Below, piece by piece: positions 27,502 through 36,963 of a DNA stretch of 64,000 bases. Where the stretch lies: assembly GCA_034411995.1 (NCBI GenBank), contig DAOUME010000026.1, positions 1,090,491-1,154,490 on the forward strand, given 5' to 3'. Both the position numbers and the translations under genes were made by a program. Within the stretch, counting starts at the first letter, position 1. The number at the start of each line of letters is the position of its first letter. This DNA comes from JAUVXJ01 sp034411995 (GTDB taxonomy: Bacteria > Chloroflexota > Anaerolineae > UBA7937 > B3-Chlor). The notes beneath the pieces are model-generated. The model searched no databases and was not told the origin of the DNA. It saw only the letters and a program-made list of their open reading frames with translations.

Positions 27502-27655
27502 GGAAGACTGGTTATCTCCCTGCATCATGACCCCCATAACACCCGCCCGAGAAGCGGACATCACTCCACCGATGAACCGCCTCGCGACGCGCAAGCGCAG
27601 AGGCCCGTCGCCGCATCAATGCTGCCCGAAGAGAGGGAAGTGAGGAATCACCGGC

Positions 27656-28654
27656 ATGGAGTCTGAACGTGGAAAGGGCGCTGGAGTGATCGACGACAAC
27701 AGCTTTTGGCCAGGAAAGCGCGTCATGGTCACCGGTGGGGCCGGCTTTCTGGGCTCGCACGTCGTGGAGAAACTCCAACAACGCGGCTGCCGAGAGATCT
27801 TCATACCTCGCAGCCGAGAGCACGACTTGCGGGACAATGAGGCCGTGATCCGCTTCTTCGAGAGCAGCCGCCCGAACGTCGTGATTCACTTGGCCGCCAT
27901 CGTAGGTGGCATCGGCGCCAACCGCGAACGCCCCGGCGAGTTCTTCTACGACAACCTGATCATGGGTGCTCAGGTCATGGAACAGGCTCGAATCTTCGGC
28001 GTTCAGAAGTTCGTGGCCGTCGGCACCGTCTGCGCGTACCCCAAGTTTACGCCGGTACCTTTCAGTGAGGAAAACCTCTGGGATGGATACCCGGAAGAGA
28101 CCAACGCCCCTTATGGCCTGGCCAAGAAGATGCTGCTGGTGCAGGCACAGGCCTATCGTCAGCAGTACGACTTCAACGCCATCTACCTGTTGCCGGTGAA
28201 CCTCTACGGGCCGCGAGACAACTTCGATCCGGCGAGCTCCCACGTCATTCCGGCCCTGATCAAGAAGTACTTCGACGCCACTGATCGGCACGAAGAAGAG
28301 ATCACCATCTGGGGCGACGGCAGTGCCACTCGCGAGTTTCTGTACGTGGAAGACTGCGCGGAGGCCATCGTCCTGGCGACCGAACGATACGACAAGCCCG
28401 AGCCGGTGAACATCGGCGCCGGGTTCGAGATCTCCATCAAGGGCCTGGGCCATCTCATCGCGAAGCTGACCGGCTTTCGAGGTCGAATCACCTGGGATAC
28501 GACCAAGCCTGGGGGGCAGCCGCGCCGCTGTCTGGACACCACGCGCGCGGAGCGAGAGTTCGGCTTTCGCGCCCGGATCAGCCTCGAGGAAGGCCTGAGG
28601 CGAACGATCGAATGGTACAGTCGCCATCGACATGACCAGGCCACGAAAACTTGA
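27656..28654 (+). CDS. fcl: GDP-L-fucose synthase
   Basis: 332 residues, normal for WcaG/Fcl. MVTGGAGFLGSHVV binds NADP; VVIHLAAIVGGIGANRERPGEFFYDNL and FVAVGTVCAYPK are characteristic of GDP-fucose synthase, as is NLYGPRDNFDPASSHVIPALI; the catalytic Tyr/Lys pair is in PYGLAKK (about 157). It converts GDP-4-keto-6-deoxymannose to GDP-L-fucose by epimerisation and reduction. The partner GDP-mannose 4,6-dehydratase is not in this window. A 65-nt gap separates it from the methyltransferase. Confidence 0.9.
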   Translation: MESERGKGAGVIDDNSFWPGKRVMVTGGAGFLGSHVVEKLQQRGCREIFIPRSREHDLRDNEAVIRFFESSRPNVVIHLAAIVGGIGANRERPGEFFYDNLIMGAQVMEQARIFGVQKFVAVGTVCAYPKFTPVPFSEENLWDGYPEETNAPYGLAKKMLLVQAQAYRQQYDFNAIYLLPVNLYGPRDNFDPASSHVIPALIKKYFDATDRHEEEITIWGDGSATREFLYVEDCAEAIVLATERYDKPEPVNIGAGFEISIKGLGHLIAKLTGFRGRITWDTTKPGGQPRRCLDTTRAEREFGFRARISLEEGLRRTIEWYSRHRHDQATKT

Positions 28655-28718
28655 ATGCCCCGCCGATCGATTCCCAGGTGACTGCTGCGCATCTCTCTGG
28701 AGGCCTGCTGGATAATCC

Positions 28719-29393
28719 ATGTCCATTCGTCTTCCCGCCAGAGAACACATCTCACCGACGAATGACGAAGACCCGCTTCCATACTACTATTTCCCTCCCA
28801 CCAGGTATATCTACGCCAGACGGCTGGAACTGGCCTGCGAATTGCTGGGGGATGGACCTTTCGAGAATCTGTTGGAGATAGGCTACGGAAGCGGTATCCT
28901 GCTGCCAGAGTTATCTCAGCGCTGCAAACGCCTGGTAGCAGTAGATATTCACCAGCAACTGGATCGAGTGCGGGCCATGCTCAAAGCGGAGAGAGTCGAG
29001 GCGAGTCTACACTGCGGCGACGTGCGCAGTCTGCCCTTCCCAGAGACAGAGTTCGATGCAGTGGTCTGCATCAGTGTGCTGGAGCACCTGGTGGATCTCG
29101 ATGCGGCTGTCGTCGAAATCTGCAGGGTCCTGCGGCCCCAGGGGGTGGCCGTCATGGCGTTCCCGGTAAGGAATAGCTTCACCAGCGCTTTCTACCGCCT
29201 CGTTGGTCACGATCCCGCCAACCTCCATCCTTCCAGTCATCGAGACATTCTCGCCGCTCTCCGCGCTGGTCTAGACCTGGAGGAGTCTGTCTGCTTTCCG
29301 CGCTGGTTGCCTTTGCATCTCTCCCTGTATGTTGCTTGCAGATGCCGTGCTTTCAAGCATCGTCTCCGGCAGGGGGCCCTTTCACCATCATGA
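28719..29393 (+). CDS. class I SAM-dependent methyltransferase
   Basis: 224 residues. NLLEIGYGSGILLPELSQR (about 50-68), VAVDIHQQLDRVRAML and ETEFDAVVCISVLEHLVDLDAAVVEICRVLRPQG form the methyltransferase-11 core. The C-terminal part has a hydrophobic, aromatic patch (WLPLHLSLYVACRC) that may touch the membrane. It follows fcl and precedes a GT-C gene, fitting methylation of a sugar in the same glycan. Confidence 0.83.
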   Translation: MSIRLPAREHISPTNDEDPLPYYYFPPTRYIYARRLELACELLGDGPFENLLEIGYGSGILLPELSQRCKRLVAVDIHQQLDRVRAMLKAERVEASLHCGDVRSLPFPETEFDAVVCISVLEHLVDLDAAVVEICRVLRPQGVAVMAFPVRNSFTSAFYRLVGHDPANLHPSSHRDILAALRAGLDLEESVCFPRWLPLHLSLYVACRCRAFKHRLRQGALSPS

Positions 29394-29718
29394 TCTCCTG
29401 CCGCTGGATACACCAAGACTTCTTACCACCGGATGGGAACAGCTCTCCGCGGATCGAGCCACGGCAGGAACGGCCAGACCCAGGTTCGAAACCCGCACGA
29501 TCCAGACGAGACAGGCGGGGATCCCCGAAGCTTCTTCTGTCCGGCGTCGGAACCGGTCAGGCGATGAGCAGGTTGATGATGCCTCGTGCGAGCAGGACGC
29601 GTTTCCCGCTCCTCCTCGATCACGCAGAGCAACCCGCCACCGGTGGGCCGGCGAGCCCTGTGAACGGGGCCTGCTCTGCTTCCAGCGGGGAGCAGGAACA
29701 GATCGCGGGAGTAGAAGC
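29394..29718. other. intergenic gap, no gene seen
   Basis: About 325 bases between the methyltransferase and the second GT39-like gene. The downstream frame is open through this stretch, but the residues are low-complexity and unlike any domain, so I treat it as untranslated. No convincing promoter was found. Confidence 0.5.
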
Positions 29719-32139
29719 GTGAACGGGCTGGCTCATTCGCCCAAGGGAACGAGTGGAATTCTAGCCTCCAAGCGAGGAGGCCAAGCAGCGGTGGTGGGCC
29801 TGCTTCTAGCCATCTTCCTGCTGGGCATGGGCTTGCGCCTGTATCAACTCGATACTGATAGTCTGTGGCTGGACGAGATCATCACGGCCAATCAGGCCCA
29901 CCGGGACCTCTTGTCTGCCGTAACCCACCACGAACAGTACACACACCCTCCTCTGATTGACATCGTCACCTGGCTCTTCATCCGGCTGTCCGGCGACAGT
30001 GACTTTGTGGTTCGCCTCCAGGCCGTGCTCTTCGGCTCCCTCTCCATCGCGCTGGTCTACAAATTGGGCGAGACCCTGTGGACGACAACGGAAGGGATGA
30101 TGGCGGCTTTCCTCCTGGCCGCCAACGCCTATCATATCCGCTACTCCCAGGAAGCCCGATCATACGCCCTGATGGTGTTCCTCGCCCTGTTCTCCCTGGT
30201 CTTCCTGACCAAGGCCTTACGTACGAGCAAGACGAGATACTGGGTCGGGTTCATCCTTTGCACCAGCCTGAGCCTCTACAATCACTATTTCGCCTTTCTC
30301 TTCCTGCCTGCCGCGGCCATCTTTGCGGTCGTGGTCATCGCCCAGAATTGGAGATCTCACCAGGAAGACCACGCTTCTGTGTCAAAGGGCCGTGCCATTC
30401 GAGGACTTTCCGTTCCAGCCAAACAGGCGCTGATGCTATGCGTCAGTCTGGCTGCGGTCTGCTTATCGTACGTCCCCTGGCTGCCATCCCTACAGGGTCA
30501 CCTTGTGTGGTTCGCGGGATACCAGGGGGGAGCTGCGGCCCGTGCACCCAGTATCGAGTCGTCTCTGAGCTTCTTGCATACTGCGCTCACAAGCTTCAGT
30601 GGGCTCAACGACGTTGGACTGTTCCTCTGGTTGGGTGTGCTGGCCCTGGGTCTGGCCACCTCCGATCGCAGAGTAACCGCCTTGATGGCATCTTGTGTGG
30701 GGGTTCCTCTCCTGTTCCTTGCGCTCGTGCAGAACAGCTACCCCACCAACCCGAGGTACGTGCTCTTCATGCTCCCCCTTTGTCTCCTCGTGATCGCGAG
30801 AGGGATAGCATCCGGGTCCCGCTTGATTGGCACACATCTCCTGGGCTTCAAGGGTGACCGCCCATGGGCACTGTCTGTCCTCACCACGCTGGCCGCGCTC
30901 GCCCTGGTCTCGTTGAGCTTCGCCGCCCTGAGGGACTACTACCTCTGGCAGAAGGAGGACTGGCGCGGGGCAGCAGCCTTCCTACAGGAGAACATGGGGA
31001 CAGGCGACGTCATCGTCGCTGATGGCCAGGAATATCATCGAGGTGGTGACGACGACCGCACGGTGACAGGGCTGAGGTATTACTTCTCCCTGTGGCAAGA
31101 GGATTTTGCCGTCCTATACGCACGCCAGGGCCTTGCACAACTGATAGAGAAGGAAGGCCATCCTGAGGCTCAGGTGTGGGGGGTGCTATGGCATTCCGTC
31201 GCCCTCGCCAGCCTGGACCAAGTCGATGAGGGGATCCAGATCGTGGAGTTCCCGTGGGTAGCGATCGTGAAGCTGACCGACTCCAACGGCGACAGGCAAG
31301 AGGATGCTGCCACCATCCTGGAGGCACTCAGAACCATCCAGCCCAACGAAGTAGCGCGTTTCGATCTGGGCCTGGCCCTGGCAGGAGTGCATCGAAAGCG
31401 GGGCGAGACTGCCGAAGCGGAGGCTGACCTCGCCCAAGCAGAGTCGGTACGGCCCGAATTCGCCGAGGCCTACATCGATCTGGGCAAGTCATATTGTGAT
31501 CTCTTGCAACCCGACAAGGCTCTCGCGGTGTATCAGCAGGGCCTGGAACAGTGGCCCCAAAGCGCGCAACTGTACGTCCTGCTGGGCGAAACCTATCTGC
31601 TGACCGGAAGCATGGGAGATTCCGTCACGGCCTTCGAACGGGCTCTCGAGATCGATGCGAACAACGACGAGGCGCTGCGAACCCTTCAGTTACTTTCCGG
31701 TTCCCCAGGCATGGATATCCCGTCTCCTATCGATCTGTTTCTCGGCGGACGACTGGCGCTCCTCGGCTACGACCTGAGGCCACAGAGTGTGGTCCCCGGA
31801 GGCACAGTAGAGGTGACAGTCTGGTGGCAAGCTCTGCAAGGGATGGAGAGAGACTACAGCATGTTCCTTCACGTCGTCGGACCGGATTCCGACATCCTGG
31901 TTCAAGATGACAGGCTGCTGGAGCACAACCAGCTTGCCACCTCCCAGTGGCAGCCTGGACAACTGGTGAAGGATCAACACACGCTACGAATCCCCTCCAA
32001 TGCGCAACCTGGCGAGTACACCCTCATCGTGGGCGCATACTACTGGGAGACGGGAGAACGCCTTGCGGTGAGAGACGCCCAGGGGCGAAGGATCGAAGGT
32101 GATGCGGTGTCGCTTACAGCGCTGGCGGTGCACGACTGA
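29719..32139 (+). CDS. GT39-like membrane glycosyltransferase with TPR and beta-sandwich tail (paralogue)
   Basis: 806 residues from a GTG at 29719, about 28 residues before TM1; the frame upstream is open but not protein-like. It has the same architecture as the gene at 23611: catalytic-loop Asp52-Glu53 in LWLDEIITANQAH, HPPLIDI, NAYHIRYSQEARSYALMVF, extracytoplasmic DWRGAAAFLQENMGTGDVIVADG. It has a longer TPR region (about 570-670: AEADLAQAESVRPEFAEAYIDLG and following repeats) and a closing beta domain with VVGPDSDILVQDDRLLEH and GAYYWETGERLAV. The tail is clearly homologous to that of the paralogue. Predicted to act on the outer membrane face. Confidence 0.85.
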   Translation: MNGLAHSPKGTSGILASKRGGQAAVVGLLLAIFLLGMGLRLYQLDTDSLWLDEIITANQAHRDLLSAVTHHEQYTHPPLIDIVTWLFIRLSGDSDFVVRLQAVLFGSLSIALVYKLGETLWTTTEGMMAAFLLAANAYHIRYSQEARSYALMVFLALFSLVFLTKALRTSKTRYWVGFILCTSLSLYNHYFAFLFLPAAAIFAVVVIAQNWRSHQEDHASVSKGRAIRGLSVPAKQALMLCVSLAAVCLSYVPWLPSLQGHLVWFAGYQGGAAARAPSIESSLSFLHTALTSFSGLNDVGLFLWLGVLALGLATSDRRVTALMASCVGVPLLFLALVQNSYPTNPRYVLFMLPLCLLVIARGIASGSRLIGTHLLGFKGDRPWALSVLTTLAALALVSLSFAALRDYYLWQKEDWRGAAAFLQENMGTGDVIVADGQEYHRGGDDDRTVTGLRYYFSLWQEDFAVLYARQGLAQLIEKEGHPEAQVWGVLWHSVALASLDQVDEGIQIVEFPWVAIVKLTDSNGDRQEDAATILEALRTIQPNEVARFDLGLALAGVHRKRGETAEAEADLAQAESVRPEFAEAYIDLGKSYCDLLQPDKALAVYQQGLEQWPQSAQLYVLLGETYLLTGSMGDSVTAFERALEIDANNDEALRTLQLLSGSPGMDIPSPIDLFLGGRLALLGYDLRPQSVVPGGTVEVTVWWQALQGMERDYSMFLHVVGPDSDILVQDDRLLEHNQLATSQWQPGQLVKDQHTLRIPSNAQPGEYTLIVGAYYWETGERLAVRDAQGRRIEGDAVSLTALAVHD

Positions 32140-32326
32140 AGCGGCCGGAGAGGAGAGCGCATCAGCTCCACTTCCTGCCTCACATTCCCTGGGGTGAGAA
32201 CCCCGCGAGACTTGCGGTGGGCGACCGGCGAACGCTGCGGAGCTTGCCTCTCCAGGCTGACAATAGTCCGAGAGTACGTGACGACAGAACCATCCCGGAA
32301 CCTGGGTCAATCACCCAAAGGGGGTA

Positions 32327-32356
32327 TTGACCTGCTGCACCACACCGCATTATAAT
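32327..32356 (+). promoter_or_regulatory. sigma-70-type promoter of the secreted beta-repeat protein
   Basis: TTGACC at 32327-32332, 18-nt spacer, TATAAT at 32351-32356, about 70 nt upstream of the ATG at 32426. Confidence 0.75.
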
Positions 32357-32425
32357 GGAGGCAAGTGCAGACCAAAGGAGTACCGTAGTCTGATATCTAT
32401 CCCGTCCCGAAAGGAGATATGGACG

Positions 32426-33904
32426 ATGAGAATGAGAGTGCTTGGAGCAACGATCGCAGTGCTGGGTGTGCTGCTCTTGGCTTCAGTTTCTGTTGCCCAG
32501 TTCCCGGGGCAATCGATCGGCCAGGGGAGCAGCGACATCTGGGTCATGAACCTGGATGAGACCCAGGACGCCGACGTGGTAGCCAGCTACATCAACCAGG
32601 ACGGAGTTGCAGAATCCTCCGTGGGCGCGACCATCGCCCCCCTGGGCAACACTAGCTTCCCGGCATCGACCTCCGGCCTGGGCAACAATTGGCTGGGCTC
32701 GATGGTTCTCTTCTCCAACCGTGAGCTAGCCTCTGTGGCGGAGTTGTATTGGCAGAACGTTCCGAAAGGCGATGGGTGGAGCGGTGCTGCCTACGTTGGC
32801 TACTCCGAGGGCGCCAACGAGATCTTCCTTTCAGGTCTAGCCAAGACCAACGCTCACAGATCCATCGTCACTATCCAGTGCGTGGACACCGTGGATTGTG
32901 AAGTCTCGATGACCTACCGTGGCGTGGATGGTGTCATCGTGTCCGGTAGTCCCTTCACGGAAACCATCGAGGCCGATTCGCAGGAGAGCTATGACCTGCA
33001 TGATCCCTCGGTCAATCCCAACATACCTACAGGTTTGCCCGACACCTGGTACGGCTGCTTGCAGGCGACCTCCCCACAGAAGATCGCTGGCGTCATCACG
33101 ACACACTGGACCTTCGGCTATGCGGTGGCCAGCAACGGCCTCGTCCCTGGCACGGACACGACCATCTACTTCACTTCACTCAACAGAAGGAACTTCACCG
33201 GCGACTGGAAGGGCCAGTCGGACTGGTCAGGGTTCACCGTCCAGAACCTGAATGACTTTTCAATCGACGTCTACAACTCTCTCTACGGGACCTCCGGAGG
33301 GCCTGCGCTGCTCGTATTCAGCGACACCATACCCGCATACGCGTCTCACAACTACAATCTTCGATACGGCAACGATGTCGATGCATCCACGTTCGACGTG
33401 CTGGGCAACACATTTCTCGGCACCGCCACGGTTACCTCAACCGACCCGATCGTTGGCGCCGCCTCAGGTGTACGTTATCCCAGCCAGGGCATGGGCGGTG
33501 CCTATCTGGGAGTGCCCGGCGGCACCAACCACCTGGTGTTCCCGGTAGCGTATCGAGTGAAGAGCGGCAGCACCTGGCTCAATGAGTCTGCCCTCGCCGT
33601 GCAGAACGTGAACAGCACGAGCGAGGTGACCGTTACGGTCAGCCTCATGAACTCCGACGGCACGGTTGGAGTGCAGTTCGATGACACCATACCAGCCGCC
33701 TCCGTCCACGCCTACAACACCCGATGGGGCGGGAACACGCCCTCAGGACCTGCTACGTTCGATCCCCTGGGCGACTCTTGGAGGGGCACCATCATCGTCA
33801 CAACCGAAAACCCTACCGATGAAGTCACAGGTGTACTCACAAACCAGACGGCCGGCTCAGGCTACACCTACATGGCGGTGTACAACGCTGTGGTGACACC
33901 TTAA
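32426..33904 (+). CDS. secreted protein of repeated beta domains
   Basis: 492 residues from the ATG at 32426, which has AAGGAGA nine nt upstream. The N-terminus is a signal peptide (MRMRVLGATIAVLGVLLLASVSVAQ). The rest is Ser/Thr/Gly/Asn-rich beta protein that appears built of about four related units of 100-120 residues: each has a strand like VMNL/VQNLND/VQNVNST, a DTIPA-type turn (VFSDTIPAYASHNYNLRYG; QFDDTIPAASVHAYNTRWG) and a closing FDxLGxxxxGT (FDVLGNTFLGT; FDPLGDSWRGT). No membrane anchor or sorting motif is present. Function unknown; its place inside a glycan locus makes it a candidate surface protein or glycosylation target. It has its own promoter and terminator. Confidence 0.8.
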   Translation: MRMRVLGATIAVLGVLLLASVSVAQFPGQSIGQGSSDIWVMNLDETQDADVVASYINQDGVAESSVGATIAPLGNTSFPASTSGLGNNWLGSMVLFSNRELASVAELYWQNVPKGDGWSGAAYVGYSEGANEIFLSGLAKTNAHRSIVTIQCVDTVDCEVSMTYRGVDGVIVSGSPFTETIEADSQESYDLHDPSVNPNIPTGLPDTWYGCLQATSPQKIAGVITTHWTFGYAVASNGLVPGTDTTIYFTSLNRRNFTGDWKGQSDWSGFTVQNLNDFSIDVYNSLYGTSGGPALLVFSDTIPAYASHNYNLRYGNDVDASTFDVLGNTFLGTATVTSTDPIVGAASGVRYPSQGMGGAYLGVPGGTNHLVFPVAYRVKSGSTWLNESALAVQNVNSTSEVTVTVSLMNSDGTVGVQFDDTIPAASVHAYNTRWGGNTPSGPATFDPLGDSWRGTIIVTTENPTDEVTGVLTNQTAGSGYTYMAVYNAVVTP

Positions 33905-33944
33905 CCCCTGGTACGCAACTGACAATCAAGCTCACAGAAAGTTG

Positions 33945-33987
33945 GAGAGGCTTCCTACTGCTGATTCGTTTGGAGGCCTCTCTTCTT
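33945..33987 (+). terminator. rho-independent-type terminator after the secreted repeat protein
   Basis: An 11-bp stem (GAGAGGCTTCC / GGAGGCCTCTC, one G-T pair) with a 16-nt loop, followed by TTCTT. It begins 40 nt after the stop at 33904, so the secreted protein is likely a monocistronic unit. Confidence 0.65.
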
Positions 33988-34708
33988 ACCCGCAGCCTTG
34001 CCGACCACCTGACGTCCGAACCGACGAGGTTCATGCCCGAGGTTCCCCCCGCTCTCTCGCTCTAGTGTACTCGACTCCTAGACTGACCAATGGGGGGTCG
34101 CGGCGCATCGATGTGCAGGAATCAGTACGTTCTCGCGATGCTTGCGCGCTCGATGCTGGGCGTAAGCCCAGGTGATGCCTTTCCCACGTGCATCTGGTGG
34201 GAGTTTCTTCTGCTCTGGGCGAAGCTCCCCCAAACCACCACAAGCCACCATACAAGCGCCAGGCTGAACCACCTGCCGCCAGGCCGCCGCGCCAGAGCTT
34301 CCACAGCTCCATTGCACGATGGCCGTCGATCTGACATGGTCAATTGGCGGTAGCGAATCCCGCTCGCCTGCGTTATAATCCCTCGTGATCGCAGACGTGC
34401 AACAGCGGGCCCAGCCTCCTGCCACGTCCGGACCGCGCCGGTCATTACGGAACCGTCGGGACGGCCTTGTCTGGACTACAAGGCGAACGTCTCGACGAGT
34501 TGGCACGTGATCACGCCACGTTGCCGGCGCCCGCTCCGGAATGCGGGCTCAGGGTCAGCGCGGGGTGCATTCCAGCGGTTCAGTCACCCCGCTGCCGTAC
34601 GGCAGGGTTCGCTCTTCCAGCCAAGGGCACAAAGCTGGGAACGTGCGCCACTCTCCCCAGCGAGGTTCAGGGGGGAGGTTCGCCGCGCTGAGCGAGTGCT
34701 CGGTTCCT
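33988..34708. other. intergenic gap upstream of the WbqC cassette
   Basis: About 720 bases with no supported gene on either strand. A TATAAT at 34374-34379 (CGTTATAATCC) has no good -35 at 16-18 nt and is about 330 nt from the next start, so it is only a weak promoter candidate for the WbqC-like cassette. Confidence 0.45.
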
Positions 34709-35401
34709 ATGGGAAAGAAACTAGCTGTAGTCCAATCGAACTACGTACCCTGGAAGGGATACTTCGACTTGATCAATCTCGTGGACGAGTTCATCCTTTT
34801 TGACGACATGCAGTACACGAGAAGAGACTGGAGGAACAGAAACAAGATCAAGACTCCCAACGGACCAGCGTGGCTCACCATACCGGTGCAGGTCAAGGGG
34901 AAGTTCTTGCAGAAGATCAGAGACACTGTGATCAGTGATCGAGATTGGAATCGCAAACACTGGAAGACCATCGTACACCATTACTCCAGGGCGAAGCATT
35001 TCCAACAGTACAACGAACTTTTCGAAGAGCTGTATTTGGGCTCGACGCAGACCTACTTAAGCCAGATCAACTACCGTTTCCTCACCGCCATCTGCCATCT
35101 ACTCGGTATAGACACAAGGATCTCCTGGTCCATGGACTACCGTCTGGTAGAGGGCAAAACGGAGAGACTAGTCGACTTGTGCCAGCAGGCTGGTGCAACG
35201 GAGTACGTCTCGGGCCCTACTGCCAAAGGATACATCGACGAGCACCTATTCGCTGAGGCACGCATAGCCGTGTCTTACATCGACTACTCCGGATACCCGG
35301 AGTATGACCAGCTCTTTCCGCCGTTCGAGCACCATATCAGCATAGTAGACCTCATCCTCAACACAGGCCCGGACGCGCCGAAGTACATGAAGAGCTTCTG
35401 A
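34709..35401 (+). CDS. WbqC-like family protein
   Basis: 230 residues from the ATG at 34709; the frame is open further upstream but the conserved domain begins exactly here (MGKKLAVVQSNYVPWKGYFDLINLVDEFILFDDMQYTRRDW). RNRNKIKTPNGPAWLTIPV and the late GPTAKGYIDEHLF/YPEYDQLFPPFEHHISIVDLIL are typical of WbqC-like proteins. These are found in O-antigen and glycan loci and have been linked to amino-sugar modification, but the reaction is not firmly established. It opens a cassette with a GT2 (1-nt gap), a methyltransferase, an acyltransferase, a propeller protein and a small flippase-like protein. Confidence 0.85.
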   Translation: MGKKLAVVQSNYVPWKGYFDLINLVDEFILFDDMQYTRRDWRNRNKIKTPNGPAWLTIPVQVKGKFLQKIRDTVISDRDWNRKHWKTIVHHYSRAKHFQQYNELFEELYLGSTQTYLSQINYRFLTAICHLLGIDTRISWSMDYRLVEGKTERLVDLCQQAGATEYVSGPTAKGYIDEHLFAEARIAVSYIDYSGYPEYDQLFPPFEHHISIVDLILNTGPDAPKYMKSF

Positions 35402-35402
35402 C

Positions 35403-36332
35403 ATGGATCTGTCGATTGTCACTACACTGTACTCTTCCGCCCCTTATCTCGAGGAGTTCCACCGCCGGATGGGCATCGAGGCTCAGCGTATCACAGGCGA
35501 CTATGAACTCATTCTCGTCAACGATGGCTCCCCGGATGACTCCCTGGACATTGCCCTAGCTCTGTACGAGAAGGACCCGAGGGTCACAGTCGTCGACCTC
35601 TCCCGCAACTTCGGACATCACAAGGCGATAATGACGGGACTCAGCCGCGCCAAGGGGGACCTGGTATTCCTCATCGACTGTGATCTGGAGGAGGAGCCGG
35701 AGCTCCTTGGGCCGTTCCACGAAGAACTCCAACGGTCCGGGGCAGATGTGGTCTATGGTGTTCAACGGGCTCGCAAGGGTGGGTTCTTCGAGCGTCTCAC
35801 AGGTAGTCTGTTCTACACGATGCTCAATCTGTTCTCATCGTACCCGGTACCGGCGAATGCCATAGCAGCCAGGCTCATGACCAAGAGATACGTCGAGAAT
35901 CTGGTCCAGCATAGAGAGCGCGAAGTGTTCCTCGCCAGCCTGTGGGCCATCACTGGGTTCGAGCAGGTGCCCGTCACCGTGCAGAAGAGGTACAAAGGGA
36001 CTTCCACCTACAGTCTGGGGCGGAAACTCTCTGTGTTCGTCAACTCCATCACCTCCTTCAGCAGCAAGCCTCTTGTCTTCATCTTTTATCTTGGATGCGT
36101 CATTCTTCTCGTGGCCGCACTAGCGGCTTTGTACCTCATAGTGCGGGCCCTGTTCTTCGGTACCTATCTTGCTGGCTGGCCCTCGCTGATAGTGTCGGTG
36201 TGGTTACTTGGCGGTCTCACCGTGTTCTGCATGGGAATCATTGGCATCTATCTATCGAAGATGTTCACTGAGATCAAGGATAGACCATATACGGTCATCA
36301 GGCAGATCTATGACGGGACGGACCGAGGGTAG
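35403..36332 (+). CDS. GtrB/ArnC-type GT2 polyprenyl-phosphate glycosyltransferase
   Basis: 309 residues. The GT-A core has VNDGSPDDS (Asp41), LSRNFGHHKAIMTGL and IDCDLEEEPELL (Asp92, Asp94). Two C-terminal transmembrane helices (about 222-250 and 258-288) are followed by IYLSKMFTEIKDRPYTVIRQIY, the standard tail of GtrB, ArnC and DPM-like enzymes. It would load a sugar from a nucleotide donor onto undecaprenyl phosphate at the inner membrane face. With the small flippase-like protein at 38644 and the GT-C enzyme at 39379 it could form a GtrABS-like relay. Confidence 0.9.
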   Translation: MDLSIVTTLYSSAPYLEEFHRRMGIEAQRITGDYELILVNDGSPDDSLDIALALYEKDPRVTVVDLSRNFGHHKAIMTGLSRAKGDLVFLIDCDLEEEPELLGPFHEELQRSGADVVYGVQRARKGGFFERLTGSLFYTMLNLFSSYPVPANAIAARLMTKRYVENLVQHREREVFLASLWAITGFEQVPVTVQKRYKGTSTYSLGRKLSVFVNSITSFSSKPLVFIFYLGCVILLVAALAALYLIVRALFFGTYLAGWPSLIVSVWLLGGLTVFCMGIIGIYLSKMFTEIKDRPYTVIRQIYDGTDRG

Positions 36333-36334
36333 CG

Positions 36335-36952
36335 GTGGACAGAATGCTGAAGCATATCCGGGAATACTACACCAGCAGGATCGAGCGATACGGCCCCACC
36401 CCGGAGGGAGTGGATTGGAACTCGTTGGAGAGCCAGGAACTGAGATTCGAGCAGTTGCTCAGGATCTCCGGTCAAGGGCAGGTCTTCTCCATGAATGACT
36501 ACGGCTGTGGCTACGGGGCCCTGGTGGACTACATGAGTGCCAGAGGCTACAGGTTCCAATACCGAGGGTTCGACATATCAGAGAAGATGATCACCAGCGC
36601 CAGAGAGTTGCACAACGGCCTAGATCACTGCGAGTTCGTGGCTGATAGTGCTCTCCTGACTCCCGCTGACTACACAGTAGCCAGCGGCATATTCAACGTC
36701 AAGCTGGACGTCGACGATGAACAGTGGCAAGAGTACATCATGTACACGCTGGACAGAATCGCCGAGCTCAGCAAGAGTGCATTCGCCTTCAACGCTTTGA
36801 CCAAGTATTCGGACCCCGAGTGTATGCGCCCGGACCTCTACTATGCGGATCCGCTCTACCTCTTCGATCACTGCAAGAGGAAGTTCTCGAGATTCGTCGC
36901 CCTGCTGCACGACTACCCGTTGTATGAGTTCACCATCCTCGTGAGGACCTAG
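36335..36952 (+). CDS. class I SAM-dependent methyltransferase
   Basis: 205 residues. MNDYGCGYGALVDYMSARG (about 50-68) is motif I, then YRGFDISEKMITSAREL. The later part (YTVASGIFNVKLDVDDEQWQEYIMYTL, FAFNALTKYSDPE, ADPLYLFDHCKRKF) matches a subgroup found in glycan and capsule loci. The start is 2 nt after the GT2 stop, so it is in the same unit. Likely methylates the unusual sugar made by this cassette. Confidence 0.8.
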   Translation: MDRMLKHIREYYTSRIERYGPTPEGVDWNSLESQELRFEQLLRISGQGQVFSMNDYGCGYGALVDYMSARGYRFQYRGFDISEKMITSARELHNGLDHCEFVADSALLTPADYTVASGIFNVKLDVDDEQWQEYIMYTLDRIAELSKSAFAFNALTKYSDPECMRPDLYYADPLYLFDHCKRKFSRFVALLHDYPLYEFTILVRT

Positions 36953-36963
36953 ACGTAGTACTG

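Noticed and set aside
34374..34379. Full promoter for the WbqC-like cassette
   Set aside because: TATAAT is present but no acceptable -35 lies 16-18 nt upstream, and the gene starts 330 nt away; kept only as a remark on the gap.
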